From assembly GCA_966211795.1 (NCBI GenBank), contig CBIHNW010000011.1:83710-147709 (forward strand): DNA of 64,000 nt. Reading direction: 5' to 3'. Positions 8,972 through 16,616 of this stretch are shown here, piece by piece. A program made the position numbers and the translations under genes. Source of the DNA: 21-14-0-10-47-8 sp966211795. Lineage in GTDB: Bacteria; Bdellovibrionota; Bdellovibrionia; Bdellovibrionales; Bdellovibrionaceae. The notes beneath the pieces were generated by a model. That model was not told the origin of the DNA. It ran no database searches and saw nothing but the letters and a program-made list of their open reading frames with translations. The first letter of the stretch is position 1. Every line of letters starts with the position of its first letter.

Positions 8972-9053
8972 TCTTTCAATTGTTAAGAGAAGCCTGAATG
9001 CATGCAATCGGGATGATGGCTTGCGGGATTCTCATCAACATCAAGGAGGATAT

Positions 9054-9620
9054 ATGGCATCAACAATTTCAACTGAATCCGAAAAGAATTCGTCCAACCG
9101 CGGATCGGCATCTGTCAACGCGGACCGAGCACAGCAGAGTTCCCAACCCAGCAAAAATCTGAAAGGGCAATTGGGAGATCCCGAATTCGAAGTGAAGCAG
9201 TTTATGAAAAACTATGCGCAGGCCGTGCGCGATGGAAACCTCGAGGAGATTTTGTCTTTTTACTCGGACGACATCGAGGCCTTTGAATGTCCACCGCCCC
9301 TGGCTTTCCACGGAATCGGCGAGTACAGTCAGAATTGGAAATCCCATTTCACCTCTGAATTTAATTTTCCGGTGACCTATGATTTTGTCGGCGAAAAGAT
9401 TTTTGCAAACGGACGTCTGGCGACTTTCACGTCACTGCTGCATGTTCGCGGGACTTCGAAAAAAAACGGCGAAGACATCGAGTCCTGGTTGCGACTGACC
9501 TGCGTGCTGGAGAAATCTCAAGGCTATTGGCAGATTGTGCATGACCACATGTCGGTTCCGGTCAGTGAAGAGGGGCGAGCCTTGATGAACCTTGCGCCCG
9601 ATCAGACTCAGGCGCATTGA
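9054..9620 (+). CDS. NTF2-like (SnoaL/DUF4440-type) protein
   Basis: A 188-residue protein. The first ~45 residues are Ser/Asn/Gln-rich and look disordered; residues about 50-180 form a cone-shaped NTF2-like domain, seen in FMKNYAQAVRDGNLEEILSFY, the FHGIGEY turn, and the WQIVHDHMS end strand. Such proteins bind small hydrophobic ligands or catalyse isomerisation; the ligand here is unknown. The start at 9054 is fixed by AAGGAGG 6 nt before it, although the frame is open further upstream to 8880. It is transcribed alone, probably from the sigma-54 promoter at 8956, so expression is likely tied to an activator responding to stress, nutrient or developmental state. Confidence 0.75.
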   Translation: MASTISTESEKNSSNRGSASVNADRAQQSSQPSKNLKGQLGDPEFEVKQFMKNYAQAVRDGNLEEILSFYSDDIEAFECPPPLAFHGIGEYSQNWKSHFTSEFNFPVTYDFVGEKIFANGRLATFTSLLHVRGTSKKNGEDIESWLRLTCVLEKSQGYWQIVHDHMSVPVSEEGRALMNLAPDQTQAH

Positions 9621-9714
9621 CGCAGCGTTTCGATGCGCGTGGGTATGACAGCATTCCTGAAAAGGCCTAATCATGTGGAACAGACTCTTTAAATCCAGAT
9701 GGTACCGCCAATGA

Positions 9715-11610
9715 ATGCACAATTTCAAAAGAGACACGTCCGTCGGCCCACGCCATTTCATCCCACGAAAGACAATTTCCATGCTAGATCGACAAGCTTC
9801 TAAAACCGAAAATGGTTTGTCAATCGCGCCCGCCATGTGGCCCGCGATGGTCATCACTCACATCCGCCGCCAAGGCGTCTTGGACTCGCGCATTTTGTTG
9901 ATCAGCTGTTTTGCGATGATCTTGGGCGTGGTCGCTTCGGGTGTGGCGCAGGCCTTGACCCGCTTGATCGGCTTTTGCACGAACCTTTTCTTTTTTCATC
10001 GCTTCTCTCTTGAATTCATCGATCCTGGAAATGCACCGAATTGGGGACCTTGGGTTATTGCGGTGCCGATCATCGGGGGCTTGATCGTCGGCGTGATGGC
10101 TCGCTACGGATCCAAGGCCATTCGTGGTCACGGCATTCCCGAAGCGATGGAGCAAATTCTGACCAATGAGAGTCGCATCCCATGGCGGATCGTATTTCTG
10201 AAGCCCTTGTCGGCGGCTGTCGCCATTGGAAGTGGTGGACCTTTCGGAGCTGAAGGACCGATCATCGCAACCGGTGGCGCTTTGGGTTCGTGGCTCGGAC
10301 AGGTTTTAAAAACGACCGCCATCGAGAGAAAAACTTTGTTGGCGGCCGGTGCCGCTGCCGGAATGACGGCCACGTTTGGTTCGCCCATTTCTGCGGTCTT
10401 GCTCGCGATCGAACTTTTGCTATTTGAATTTCGTCCGCGCTCGTTGATTCCGGTGGCGCTTGCTTCGGTCACGGCCAGTGCCGTTCGAATCGCCATTGTC
10501 GGCACAGCACCCGCGTTTTCAATGCCGGTCCTGGCCGCGACTTCGGTTTCAACGATTGCCTTTTACGGAGCGATGGGGATTTTGATTGGCTTTGCCGCGG
10601 TCTTCGTGACTCGCGCCGTGTACCTGGTGGAAGATCTTTTTGAAGAGCTTCCGATTCATTGGATGTTCTGGCCGGCTTTGGGCGGTCTGGCCGTTGGCGT
10701 GATCGGATATTTTTTCCCGAAAACTTTGGGCGTGGGTTACGCTAATATCGATGCCATTCTCAGCAACGAGTTTGCACCAAACTTTCTTTTGATCTTTTGC
10801 TCGATGAAATTTTTGTCGTGGGTCATTTCTCTGGGGAGTGGAACCTCCGGCGGAACCCTTGCTCCTTTGTTCACCATTGGTGGCGGTCTCGGGACCTTAA
10901 TCGGTGTTGTCGGACAAAAACTTTTTCCGGCATTGAATCTGGATTTAAAGGCGGCAGCATTGGTCGGAATGGCCGCGCTTTTTGCCGGGGCCTCGCGAGC
11001 ACTTTTAGCTTCGGTGGTATTTGCTTTTGAAACCACCAGCCAACAGTTGGGTCTGCTGCCACTGCTCGCGGGATGTACGGTCTCTTACGTCATTTCCAGC
11101 TATTGGATGAAAAACACGATCATGACCGAGAAAATCGCCAGACGTGGCGTGAACGTGCCCCACGAATACGCACCGGATTTTTTAGATACCATCATGGCGC
11201 AAAAACTTTGCAAACGTCCGCTGGTCACGGTGTCGGCCAACGAATCGGTTCAGGCCGTCATTCAGAAAGTGCAATCGGGACAAGCTGGATTTTCTCACCA
11301 AGGCTTTCCGGTCATTGACGAGGCCGGTTTGCTGATTGGCGTGATCACGAGACGAGATTTTCTGGAAGCCAAAACGATTGAAGGCCGTCTCGTGAAAGAT
11401 ATTCTTCGTCGACAACCCATTTATGCATTTCATGACCAAAGCTTGCGTGAAATTGCGGATCTGATGACGGCCGAAGAAATTGGGCGCGTCGTGGTGGTTA
11501 CGCGCGGTGGTCCGATGAAACCATTGGGCATTGTGACTCGCAGCGATTTACTGTCAGCTCATAGCGCTCGCTTGAAAGAGATGCGCCGGTCCGAAGCCAA
11601 AAGAGGGTAA
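9715..11610 (+). CDS. ClC-family chloride channel/antiporter with C-terminal CBS pair
   Basis: A 631-residue inner-membrane protein. Residues about 55-460 are the ClC core with 10 or more hydrophobic helices; selectivity-filter motifs are GHGIPE (139-143), GSGGPFGAEGP (172-182, gating Glu 180) and GSGTSGGTLAP. Residues about 500-625 form two CBS domains that usually bind adenine nucleotides and regulate gating. The gating glutamate argues for a proton-coupled antiporter or a proton-gated channel. The Arg that commonly precedes this Glu is Ala here. The ATG at 9715 has no clear ribosome site; the ATG at 9781 is an alternative. Gene-alone context. Confidence 0.9.
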   Translation: MHNFKRDTSVGPRHFIPRKTISMLDRQASKTENGLSIAPAMWPAMVITHIRRQGVLDSRILLISCFAMILGVVASGVAQALTRLIGFCTNLFFFHRFSLEFIDPGNAPNWGPWVIAVPIIGGLIVGVMARYGSKAIRGHGIPEAMEQILTNESRIPWRIVFLKPLSAAVAIGSGGPFGAEGPIIATGGALGSWLGQVLKTTAIERKTLLAAGAAAGMTATFGSPISAVLLAIELLLFEFRPRSLIPVALASVTASAVRIAIVGTAPAFSMPVLAATSVSTIAFYGAMGILIGFAAVFVTRAVYLVEDLFEELPIHWMFWPALGGLAVGVIGYFFPKTLGVGYANIDAILSNEFAPNFLLIFCSMKFLSWVISLGSGTSGGTLAPLFTIGGGLGTLIGVVGQKLFPALNLDLKAAALVGMAALFAGASRALLASVVFAFETTSQQLGLLPLLAGCTVSYVISSYWMKNTIMTEKIARRGVNVPHEYAPDFLDTIMAQKLCKRPLVTVSANESVQAVIQKVQSGQAGFSHQGFPVIDEAGLLIGVITRRDFLEAKTIEGRLVKDILRRQPIYAFHDQSLREIADLMTAEEIGRVVVVTRGGPMKPLGIVTRSDLLSAHSARLKEMRRSEAKRG

Positions 11611-11662
11611 GGCGATTCACGTCGATCTCGACATTTATGAAAAATTAGAAGATTCTGATGCC

Positions 11663-12208
11663 ATGAATGAAACTTTGGCACAATTCGTCTCATTTCCCGG
11701 GACCATCCATCTCATCGATAGCGATCAGAAGCTGCTGGCAGCCGTTGAAAAAATAAAGGCTGCCAAAGAATTCGGATTTGATACCGAAACGAAACCAAGC
11801 TTTAAGAAGGGCGAAGTCTTCAAGGTTGCTCTGTTGCAACTGGCAACCGAGACGGACGCTTTCCTGATTCGCCTGCACTTCGTTTCCAAGTTTCATCACC
11901 TGAAAGAAGTTTTTGAAAATGAAAGCATCCTCAAAGTAGGTTTGGCGATTCGTGATGATCTGAAGCAGCTGAGAAAGACCTTTGAATTCGAACACAAGAA
12001 TTTTATCGAGCTGCAAACGCTGGCGAAAGAAAAGGGTTTGAAAAATATGGGCCTGAAGGGCCTGACCGAAGAGGTCCTCAACGGTTTTCTATCCAAGGGC
12101 CCTAAGTTGACCAATTGGGAAGCGCACACCCTGAGCCCTCAGCAACTGATGTACGCCGCCACCGATGCCTGGGTGGGATTGCAAATTTACCGCAAAATGA
12201 TGCTTTGA
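11663..12208 (+). CDS. DEDDy 3'-5' exonuclease (RNase D-like)
   Basis: A 181-residue exonuclease domain without the HRDC tail of full RNase D. The four acidic motifs are visible: FDTET (Asp and Glu near 40-42), a middle motif LAIRDDLKQLRK with Asp near 98, and YAATDAWV with the Tyr and Asp of the DEDDy type near 164-168. It should trim RNA or DNA from the 3' end with two metal ions. It heads an operon: a fatty acid hydroxylase starts 16 nt after its stop. Confidence 0.85.
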   Translation: MNETLAQFVSFPGTIHLIDSDQKLLAAVEKIKAAKEFGFDTETKPSFKKGEVFKVALLQLATETDAFLIRLHFVSKFHHLKEVFENESILKVGLAIRDDLKQLRKTFEFEHKNFIELQTLAKEKGLKNMGLKGLTEEVLNGFLSKGPKLTNWEAHTLSPQQLMYAATDAWVGLQIYRKMML

Positions 12209-12224
12209 GCGAAAGGATCACGAG

Positions 12225-13019
12225 ATGGATTTCGATCGATTTTGGGATGCGCCTGATCATCAAATCCTGGCTTTGTTGATCTCGATCGCACTGGTGGCGA
12301 TGGGGATTGAACTGATCATTCACCCCAAGGCCTATGATGTTGGCGATACGGTCGTGAATTTATCGATGTATGTCGGTTTTTTTCTCATCGACATGGTTTG
12401 GATTCCGATCGTTTATCAAATCTTTGTCCTCGTTCATGATCACTCTTTCTTTCAAATTGGCGAAGCCTGGTATTACGGTGGTTCTTCGGCCTTGAGCTGG
12501 CTCGCGCTTTTTGTTCTGGATGATTTCTGCTATTATTGGTTTCATCGCACCAGCCACAAAATTCGTTTTTTCTGGGCGTCGCATTCGGTTCATCATTCCT
12601 CCAATCGCTTCAATTTATCGGTCGGGTTCAGGCAGACTTGGTTTCCATTTTACGCCTTTGTGTTTTGGCTGCCCTTGGCGATCATTGGTTTTGATCCGCT
12701 GATGATATTGACGATGCAGATGCTAAGCCTTGCGATTCAAGGCTTTCTGCACACCGAGGTGATTCGCAGTTATGGCATTTTGGATCGATATTTAAATTCA
12801 CCTTCCCATCACCGCGTTCATCACGGATCCCAACACAAATATGTCGACCGAAACTTTGGGGCCGTGCTGATCATTTGGGATCGGCTCTTCGGAACGTTTC
12901 AAAAAGAGGAAGAGCCGCCGATTTATGGTATTGGCGAAAAAGCTTCCTACAACCCTTTGCGGGTGGCTTTCGGTCCATTTCTTTATCTCATGAAAAGGGA
13001 ACGTTCATGCGAACACTGA
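12225..13019 (+). CDS. Sterol desaturase/fatty acid hydroxylase family membrane protein
   Basis: A 264-residue membrane protein with several hydrophobic helices and the di-iron histidine clusters of the superfamily: HRTSH (HxxxH, about 106), HSVHH (HxxHH, about 119), a distal His in FLHTE, and HHRVHH (about 196). Members insert a hydroxyl group or double bond into lipid chains at the inner membrane using O2. The exact lipid is not predictable. The start follows GAAAGG. Its end overlaps the next gene by 13 nt, so the two are coupled. Confidence 0.85.
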   Translation: MDFDRFWDAPDHQILALLISIALVAMGIELIIHPKAYDVGDTVVNLSMYVGFFLIDMVWIPIVYQIFVLVHDHSFFQIGEAWYYGGSSALSWLALFVLDDFCYYWFHRTSHKIRFFWASHSVHHSSNRFNLSVGFRQTWFPFYAFVFWLPLAIIGFDPLMILTMQMLSLAIQGFLHTEVIRSYGILDRYLNSPSHHRVHHGSQHKYVDRNFGAVLIIWDRLFGTFQKEEEPPIYGIGEKASYNPLRVAFGPFLYLMKRERSCEH

Positions 13020-13942
13020 TGATGATTTTGATTTTGATGTCGTCGATGGGCTGCCAGGCGCAGTTGCTCAAGTGGCAACGAAATCGCACCGTCGAACACT
13101 CGGGCCGGATTGAATCCTATCAAGGACATGTCAATTTGAGCATTGCCGGCGAGGTCTCTGAATTGGATCTGTGGTTTCAGCGACCCAACCATTTCTTAGT
13201 CGTCACGAAAGCCGGAGAGATTGTCAGAAATGATGGATCGACAATGGAGATGTATGATCCAAAAACCCGGTTGCACACGGTTTTTAAAAATCTTCCGTTG
13301 ATTGATGAATCTGCAAGTCAGCGCCTGATCGGAGATCTTTTTGATCAGAGCATGAGCGCTTTTACCTTCACGCTCGGAGGGTTCGGAAAGGTCGCTGGCC
13401 GCTCGGTCATCGAGTTGCGATTGAAGCCCAAAGGCGCTTCCGTCGTGCAGAAAGCCACCTACCAAATTTTTGATGAGTTTTCGTTTCCCCTCAAGACCAT
13501 CGTTCAGTTCCCAGAGGGGCAAAGTGCTCAGTATGAATTTAGCACCATCAGTTTCAATGAAAAATTCGAGCTGCCAAAGGCCCAAATTCCCAAGGATGTC
13601 CTGAAGATTGAATGGGATTTCAATAAAACCTCGCCCTTAGAGCCCTCGGTTGCCAACGTGCCGCAAAATTTGAAGCATGAAAAAACTTTGAAGCATGATC
13701 CGGGAATGGTCCTGAATTATTATCGAAATGGTGCCGAATATCTTTCGGTGATGCGTTATCCGAATTTAGGAAACCCACCGGCCAAAAAAGGAATTCAGAT
13801 CAAAGTGGGAAAGAATAACGGATTTCTATTTCCGGGGCCGGTTTCAAGCACGTTGATCGTTTCCGTTGGAAATACGACCTATCTTTACTCTTCAAATTTA
13901 TTGGTCGATGACCTGATTGCGTTTGCATCGGCTTCAAAATAG
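13007..13942 (+). CDS. Lipoprotein with LolA/RseB-like fold
   Basis: A 311-residue lipoprotein: signal peptide with lipobox SMGC at residue 16, followed by a region (about 25-200) with alternating strands typical of the LolA/LolB/RseB half-barrel, which binds lipid chains. This is a fold-level guess from the sequence pattern. The start (ATG 13007) lies inside the end of the hydroxylase gene, which links it to lipid modification or transport. A C-terminal part (about 225-310) forms a second domain of unknown type. Outer-membrane attachment and lipid sensing or carrying are inference. Confidence 0.6.
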   Translation: MRTLMMILILMSSMGCQAQLLKWQRNRTVEHSGRIESYQGHVNLSIAGEVSELDLWFQRPNHFLVVTKAGEIVRNDGSTMEMYDPKTRLHTVFKNLPLIDESASQRLIGDLFDQSMSAFTFTLGGFGKVAGRSVIELRLKPKGASVVQKATYQIFDEFSFPLKTIVQFPEGQSAQYEFSTISFNEKFELPKAQIPKDVLKIEWDFNKTSPLEPSVANVPQNLKHEKTLKHDPGMVLNYYRNGAEYLSVMRYPNLGNPPAKKGIQIKVGKNNGFLFPGPVSSTLIVSVGNTTYLYSSNLLVDDLIAFASASK

Positions 13943-13974
13943 CAGCTGCCGGTCACGGGCTTCAGCGAAAGCCT

Positions 13975-14841
13975 TTAGCCCTTTTGGTTTTGCTTTCGAA
14001 ACTGAAGGGGAGACTGGCCGCTCTGGGATTTGAAGAAGCGTACAAAGTAATTGGGATCATCAAACCCCAACTCGTAGCCGATTTCACTGACCGATAGCTG
14101 GGTGAAGATCAGAAAGCGTTTGGCTTCCGAGATGATCCGCTCTTGAATCAAGCTTCGGGCCGAATGTCCCGTTGTGCGGGCGATTCGCATGGTGAGGGCC
14201 TTTGCATTCAGTCCCAATTGCTTGGCATAAAATTCGACATCGTGGTGGAGCTTAAAGTGCTCTTCAATCAATCCGCGAAACTTTTGGGTGACCGAAGCCT
14301 CTTCCTTTTTCTGACTGTAGATTTGCGGGAAATATCGCAAGAGATGAATGAGAAACTGATTCAAAATATTTTGCAAATAAAAGGAAAATCCGAATTTCTT
14401 TTGATCGGCTTCTTCGAACATCGAGCGGACCAAAGATTCGATCTTCTCGCGGTCTTTCGTGGGGATTGATATGGCGTCTGGCAGCAGCGAAATCAGACGC
14501 AAGAATGTTTGGTGTCCGGCAGGATCTTTCAGCAAAGACTCGTCCGTGTACTCGAGAATGTAACCTTTCGTTTGTGGGGACATTTTCCAGATGTGCACTT
14601 CACCTGGTTTGATGAAAAAAATCTGCCCCGGGTGGACCTTGTACTTTGCAAAATCGATTTGATGCCAGCCCGAACCTTTGAAAATCCAAACGATCTGTAC
14701 AAAATCATGTCGGTGCGGAAAAGGGACCTTGGGATTCAGTCTGTCTTGCAGACGTTCGATGCGGATGTCGCCGCGGGCGGCCCGGGCAACACCCAAGGCG
14801 CTGATGGGCTGATGAAGATGCTGATTGTGTTTTTCAGCCAC
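13975..14841 (-). CDS. AraC-family transcription regulator
   Basis: A 288-residue regulator. The N-terminal cupin domain (about 25-150) carries PHRHDFVQI, as in AraC-type effector domains; the C-terminal double helix-turn-helix (about 190-285) contains the characteristic end ELGFDDPNYFVRFFKSQSGQSP. It binds DNA in response to a small ligand that I cannot name. GTG start with GGAG 8 nt upstream. It faces the hydroxylase/lipoprotein operon tail to tail and is followed upstream by a small membrane protein gene, so its target is not obvious from position. Confidence 0.88.
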   Translation of the reverse strand: MAEKHNQHLHQPISALGVARAARGDIRIERLQDRLNPKVPFPHRHDFVQIVWIFKGSGWHQIDFAKYKVHPGQIFFIKPGEVHIWKMSPQTKGYILEYTDESLLKDPAGHQTFLRLISLLPDAISIPTKDREKIESLVRSMFEEADQKKFGFSFYLQNILNQFLIHLLRYFPQIYSQKKEEASVTQKFRGLIEEHFKLHHDVEFYAKQLGLNAKALTMRIARTTGHSARSLIQERIISEAKRFLIFTQLSVSEIGYELGFDDPNYFVRFFKSQSGQSPLQFRKQNQKG

Positions 14842-14862
14842 AGGCAGTCTCCGTCGATTTTT

Positions 14863-15069
14863 TTAGGATGGATCGTTTTTCTGTTGAAGTCGATCGATCA
14901 GATCATAGTTTTTTCCGGCATGGCTACCTTCCGTATGGCTTTTCTCATAATCAAGCGCAGTTTTGCCCGTGATCCCAACCCATTCGGGCCAAAACACCAT
15001 GAAAACACCGTAGGCCAAGATGGCGGCAATAAAAACAATCACGATTCCGACCAAAATTCCGAAGCTCAT
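14863..15069 (-). CDS. Small single-span membrane protein
   Basis: A 68-residue protein with one hydrophobic helix at about residues 3-27 and a hydrophilic tail containing YEKSHTEGSHAGKNYDLIDRL. The ATG at 15069 sits 5 nt after GGAGG; that site itself overlaps an in-frame ATG at 15081, which I reject as the start. The gene lies just upstream of the AraC gene in the same direction. I do not recognise a family. Confidence 0.6.
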   Translation of the reverse strand: MSFGILVGIVIVFIAAILAYGVFMVFWPEWVGITGKTALDYEKSHTEGSHAGKNYDLIDRLQQKNDPS

Positions 15070-15279
15070 AAGGGCCTCCATTCATGCTTTGATTATAATC
15101 TGTGGCTAAGTCTACTTCCAGAGCGCGAGTTCACATAAAATAGCACAAACTTCACGATCCGTCCATGGCCGGAGGGTGAACTGACGGTCATCGGAACACC
15201 ATTGCGAGCTGCAGCTTTGATTTTGCCTTTTTGACAAGTCGGGAGTGAAGTCGTAAATCTTTCGATCAAAGGATGAAGC

Positions 15280-15795
15280 ATGAAATACCAAATTTTTCTG
15301 ATCGCCATTTTCACTTTGCCGCTGATCTCTTTCGCGCACGTCACCATGGAAGCCAATCACGCGAATGCCGGTGGCTACGCAAAGCTCATCTTCAGCGTTC
15401 CGCATGGTTGCGATGGCTTAGCCACCACGAAAATCACCGTGCGTCTGCCAGAGGGGGTTTTATCCGCGAAACCGCAAGTGCATCCGGGTTGGGAAATTTC
15501 AACCAAAGAAGTAAAGCTTAAAAAACCCACCCTGCTTCATGGGAAGCCCGTCACCGAAACAATCTCGGAAGTGAGCTGGTCAGGTGGTCCTTTGCAGGAT
15601 CAATTCATGGATGAGTTCGGTTTGTCGGTGCTTCTTCCAGATCGTCCCGGAGAGACGCTTTTGTTTCCGGTGATTCAAGAATGCGGCAAGCAAACTTCGA
15701 ATTGGACCGAGTCAGGGCCGGAAGGAAAATTTCCAGCACCCAGTTTGCTGTTGCTAGGGAAATTAGAAAAGCAAGAGCATCATCATCATCATTGA
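15280..15795 (+). CDS. YcnI-like (DUF1775) copper-associated secreted protein
   Basis: A 171-residue exported protein. The signal peptide ends at SFA, so the mature protein begins with His (HVTMEANHANAGG), the N-terminal copper-binding histidine arrangement of the YcnI/DUF1775 family. A later WNIS-like face is replaced by W-containing strands (SEVSWSGG, NWTESG). The protein ends in five histidines before the stop, a natural metal-binding tail. Family members bind Cu(II) in the periplasm or at the surface and often sit beside CopC/CopD or PCuAC, none of which are here. AAAGGA precedes the ATG by 6 nt. Confidence 0.85.
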   Translation: MKYQIFLIAIFTLPLISFAHVTMEANHANAGGYAKLIFSVPHGCDGLATTKITVRLPEGVLSAKPQVHPGWEISTKEVKLKKPTLLHGKPVTETISEVSWSGGPLQDQFMDEFGLSVLLPDRPGETLLFPVIQECGKQTSNWTESGPEGKFPAPSLLLLGKLEKQEHHHHH

Positions 15796-16139
15796 GCCCG
15801 CAGATCAATCTGATGATTTTGAAACTGACAGACCCCCAAATCAAGTTAAAGCACTGATTTAAAGTTTCAATATAGGAATCCAAAATCGATTGCGCCTGAA
15901 CACACACCGCCGTCCGCGTGGCCTTGTGGTGCGATCGTCTCGATGTATCTTGCGGATGAAGAGATTGACCAACGATATTTCTCAAAACGAAAAGATGAAC
16001 TGAGGGTGGACATGGCCGAAGCCTTCTTCGTGGGCACGACCCAGCGACTTGCAAAACAGAAATGAGTTGTCGTTTGCTCGTCTGGTCATTGCTGAAAATT
16101 CTTTGCGCATTGGAAAGAGGCTGTTAGGATTTTGCACAA
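15796..16139. other. Intergenic region holding a possible 40-residue gene or fragment
   Basis: No known gene is visible. A plus-strand frame is open from 15850 to the stop at 16063-16065. From the ATG at 15943 it would give 40 residues, starting MYLADEEIDQRYFSKR and rich in charged residues, as real proteins are. There is no ribosome site at that ATG, and the open frame continues upstream without another good start, so it may be a decayed gene's tail or chance. Confidence 0.3.
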
Positions 16140-16613
16140 ATGAAAATTTATTCGTGGTTCATCTTCTCTCTTCTCATGTTCATCGGCGGAGTCCTCGTGA
16201 GTGGCTGTGCCGTTTTCTCAAAAAAATCTGCGGCCGAAGTGGCGCCGGATCCAGCGCCCGTTGTCGCATCTCCAGTGATCAAAGCGATTCCGGGCAAAGC
16301 CGTGGTCTTTATTTACCGAGAAAAGGATGATTGGGCAGCAACGCGCAATCCAAAGATTTCTCTCAGTGAGCAAATTCTTTTTGAAGCCAAAGTTCAGCAG
16401 TACAAAAAGCTCGAGCTTTCGCCAGGTGATTACGAGTTCCTGGTGACGGGCTACGATTTGGGAAATTCGGCGCTGAAAGCGAAGTTTGATTCGGATAAAG
16501 TCTATTTCATTCAGTTCTCGGCCAAAGCGGGCCGGGAGACCGGTCGTCATCTGTATTTGGTCTCGTCGTCCCAGGCGCAAAAAGACATTCAGAATTTTAA
16601 AGAGATCAACTAG
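16140..16613 (+). CDS. DUF2846-like lipoprotein
   Basis: A 157-residue lipoprotein: hydrophobic signal with lipobox VSGC at about residue 23, a Pro/Ala-rich linker, then a compact domain with the pattern AVVFIYREKD...LEFxx...LSPGDYEFLVTGY...YFIQFSA that resembles DUF2846-type beta-sandwich domains. Function unknown; probably in the outer or inner membrane facing the periplasm. It converges with the FeeM-PilZ gene, with only 3 nt between the two stop codons. Confidence 0.65.
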   Translation: MKIYSWFIFSLLMFIGGVLVSGCAVFSKKSAAEVAPDPAPVVASPVIKAIPGKAVVFIYREKDDWAATRNPKISLSEQILFEAKVQQYKKLELSPGDYEFLVTGYDLGNSALKAKFDSDKVYFIQFSAKAGRETGRHLYLVSSSQAQKDIQNFKEIN

Positions 16614-16616
16614 CTG

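Larger units (their letters stand above)
8666..9053. other. 388-nt intergenic region with sigma-54 promoter signals
   Basis: No gene is visible in this stretch. It holds a 16-bp perfect palindrome (8778-8793) and a sigma-54-type promoter (8956-8971), both annotated separately, upstream of the NTF2-like gene. Confidence 0.5.

Noticed and set aside
15781..15795. A run of five histidine codons at a gene end, like a cloning tag
   Set aside because: There is no vector sequence nearby and the gene is a natural YcnI-type copper protein, where a His-rich tail makes sense.
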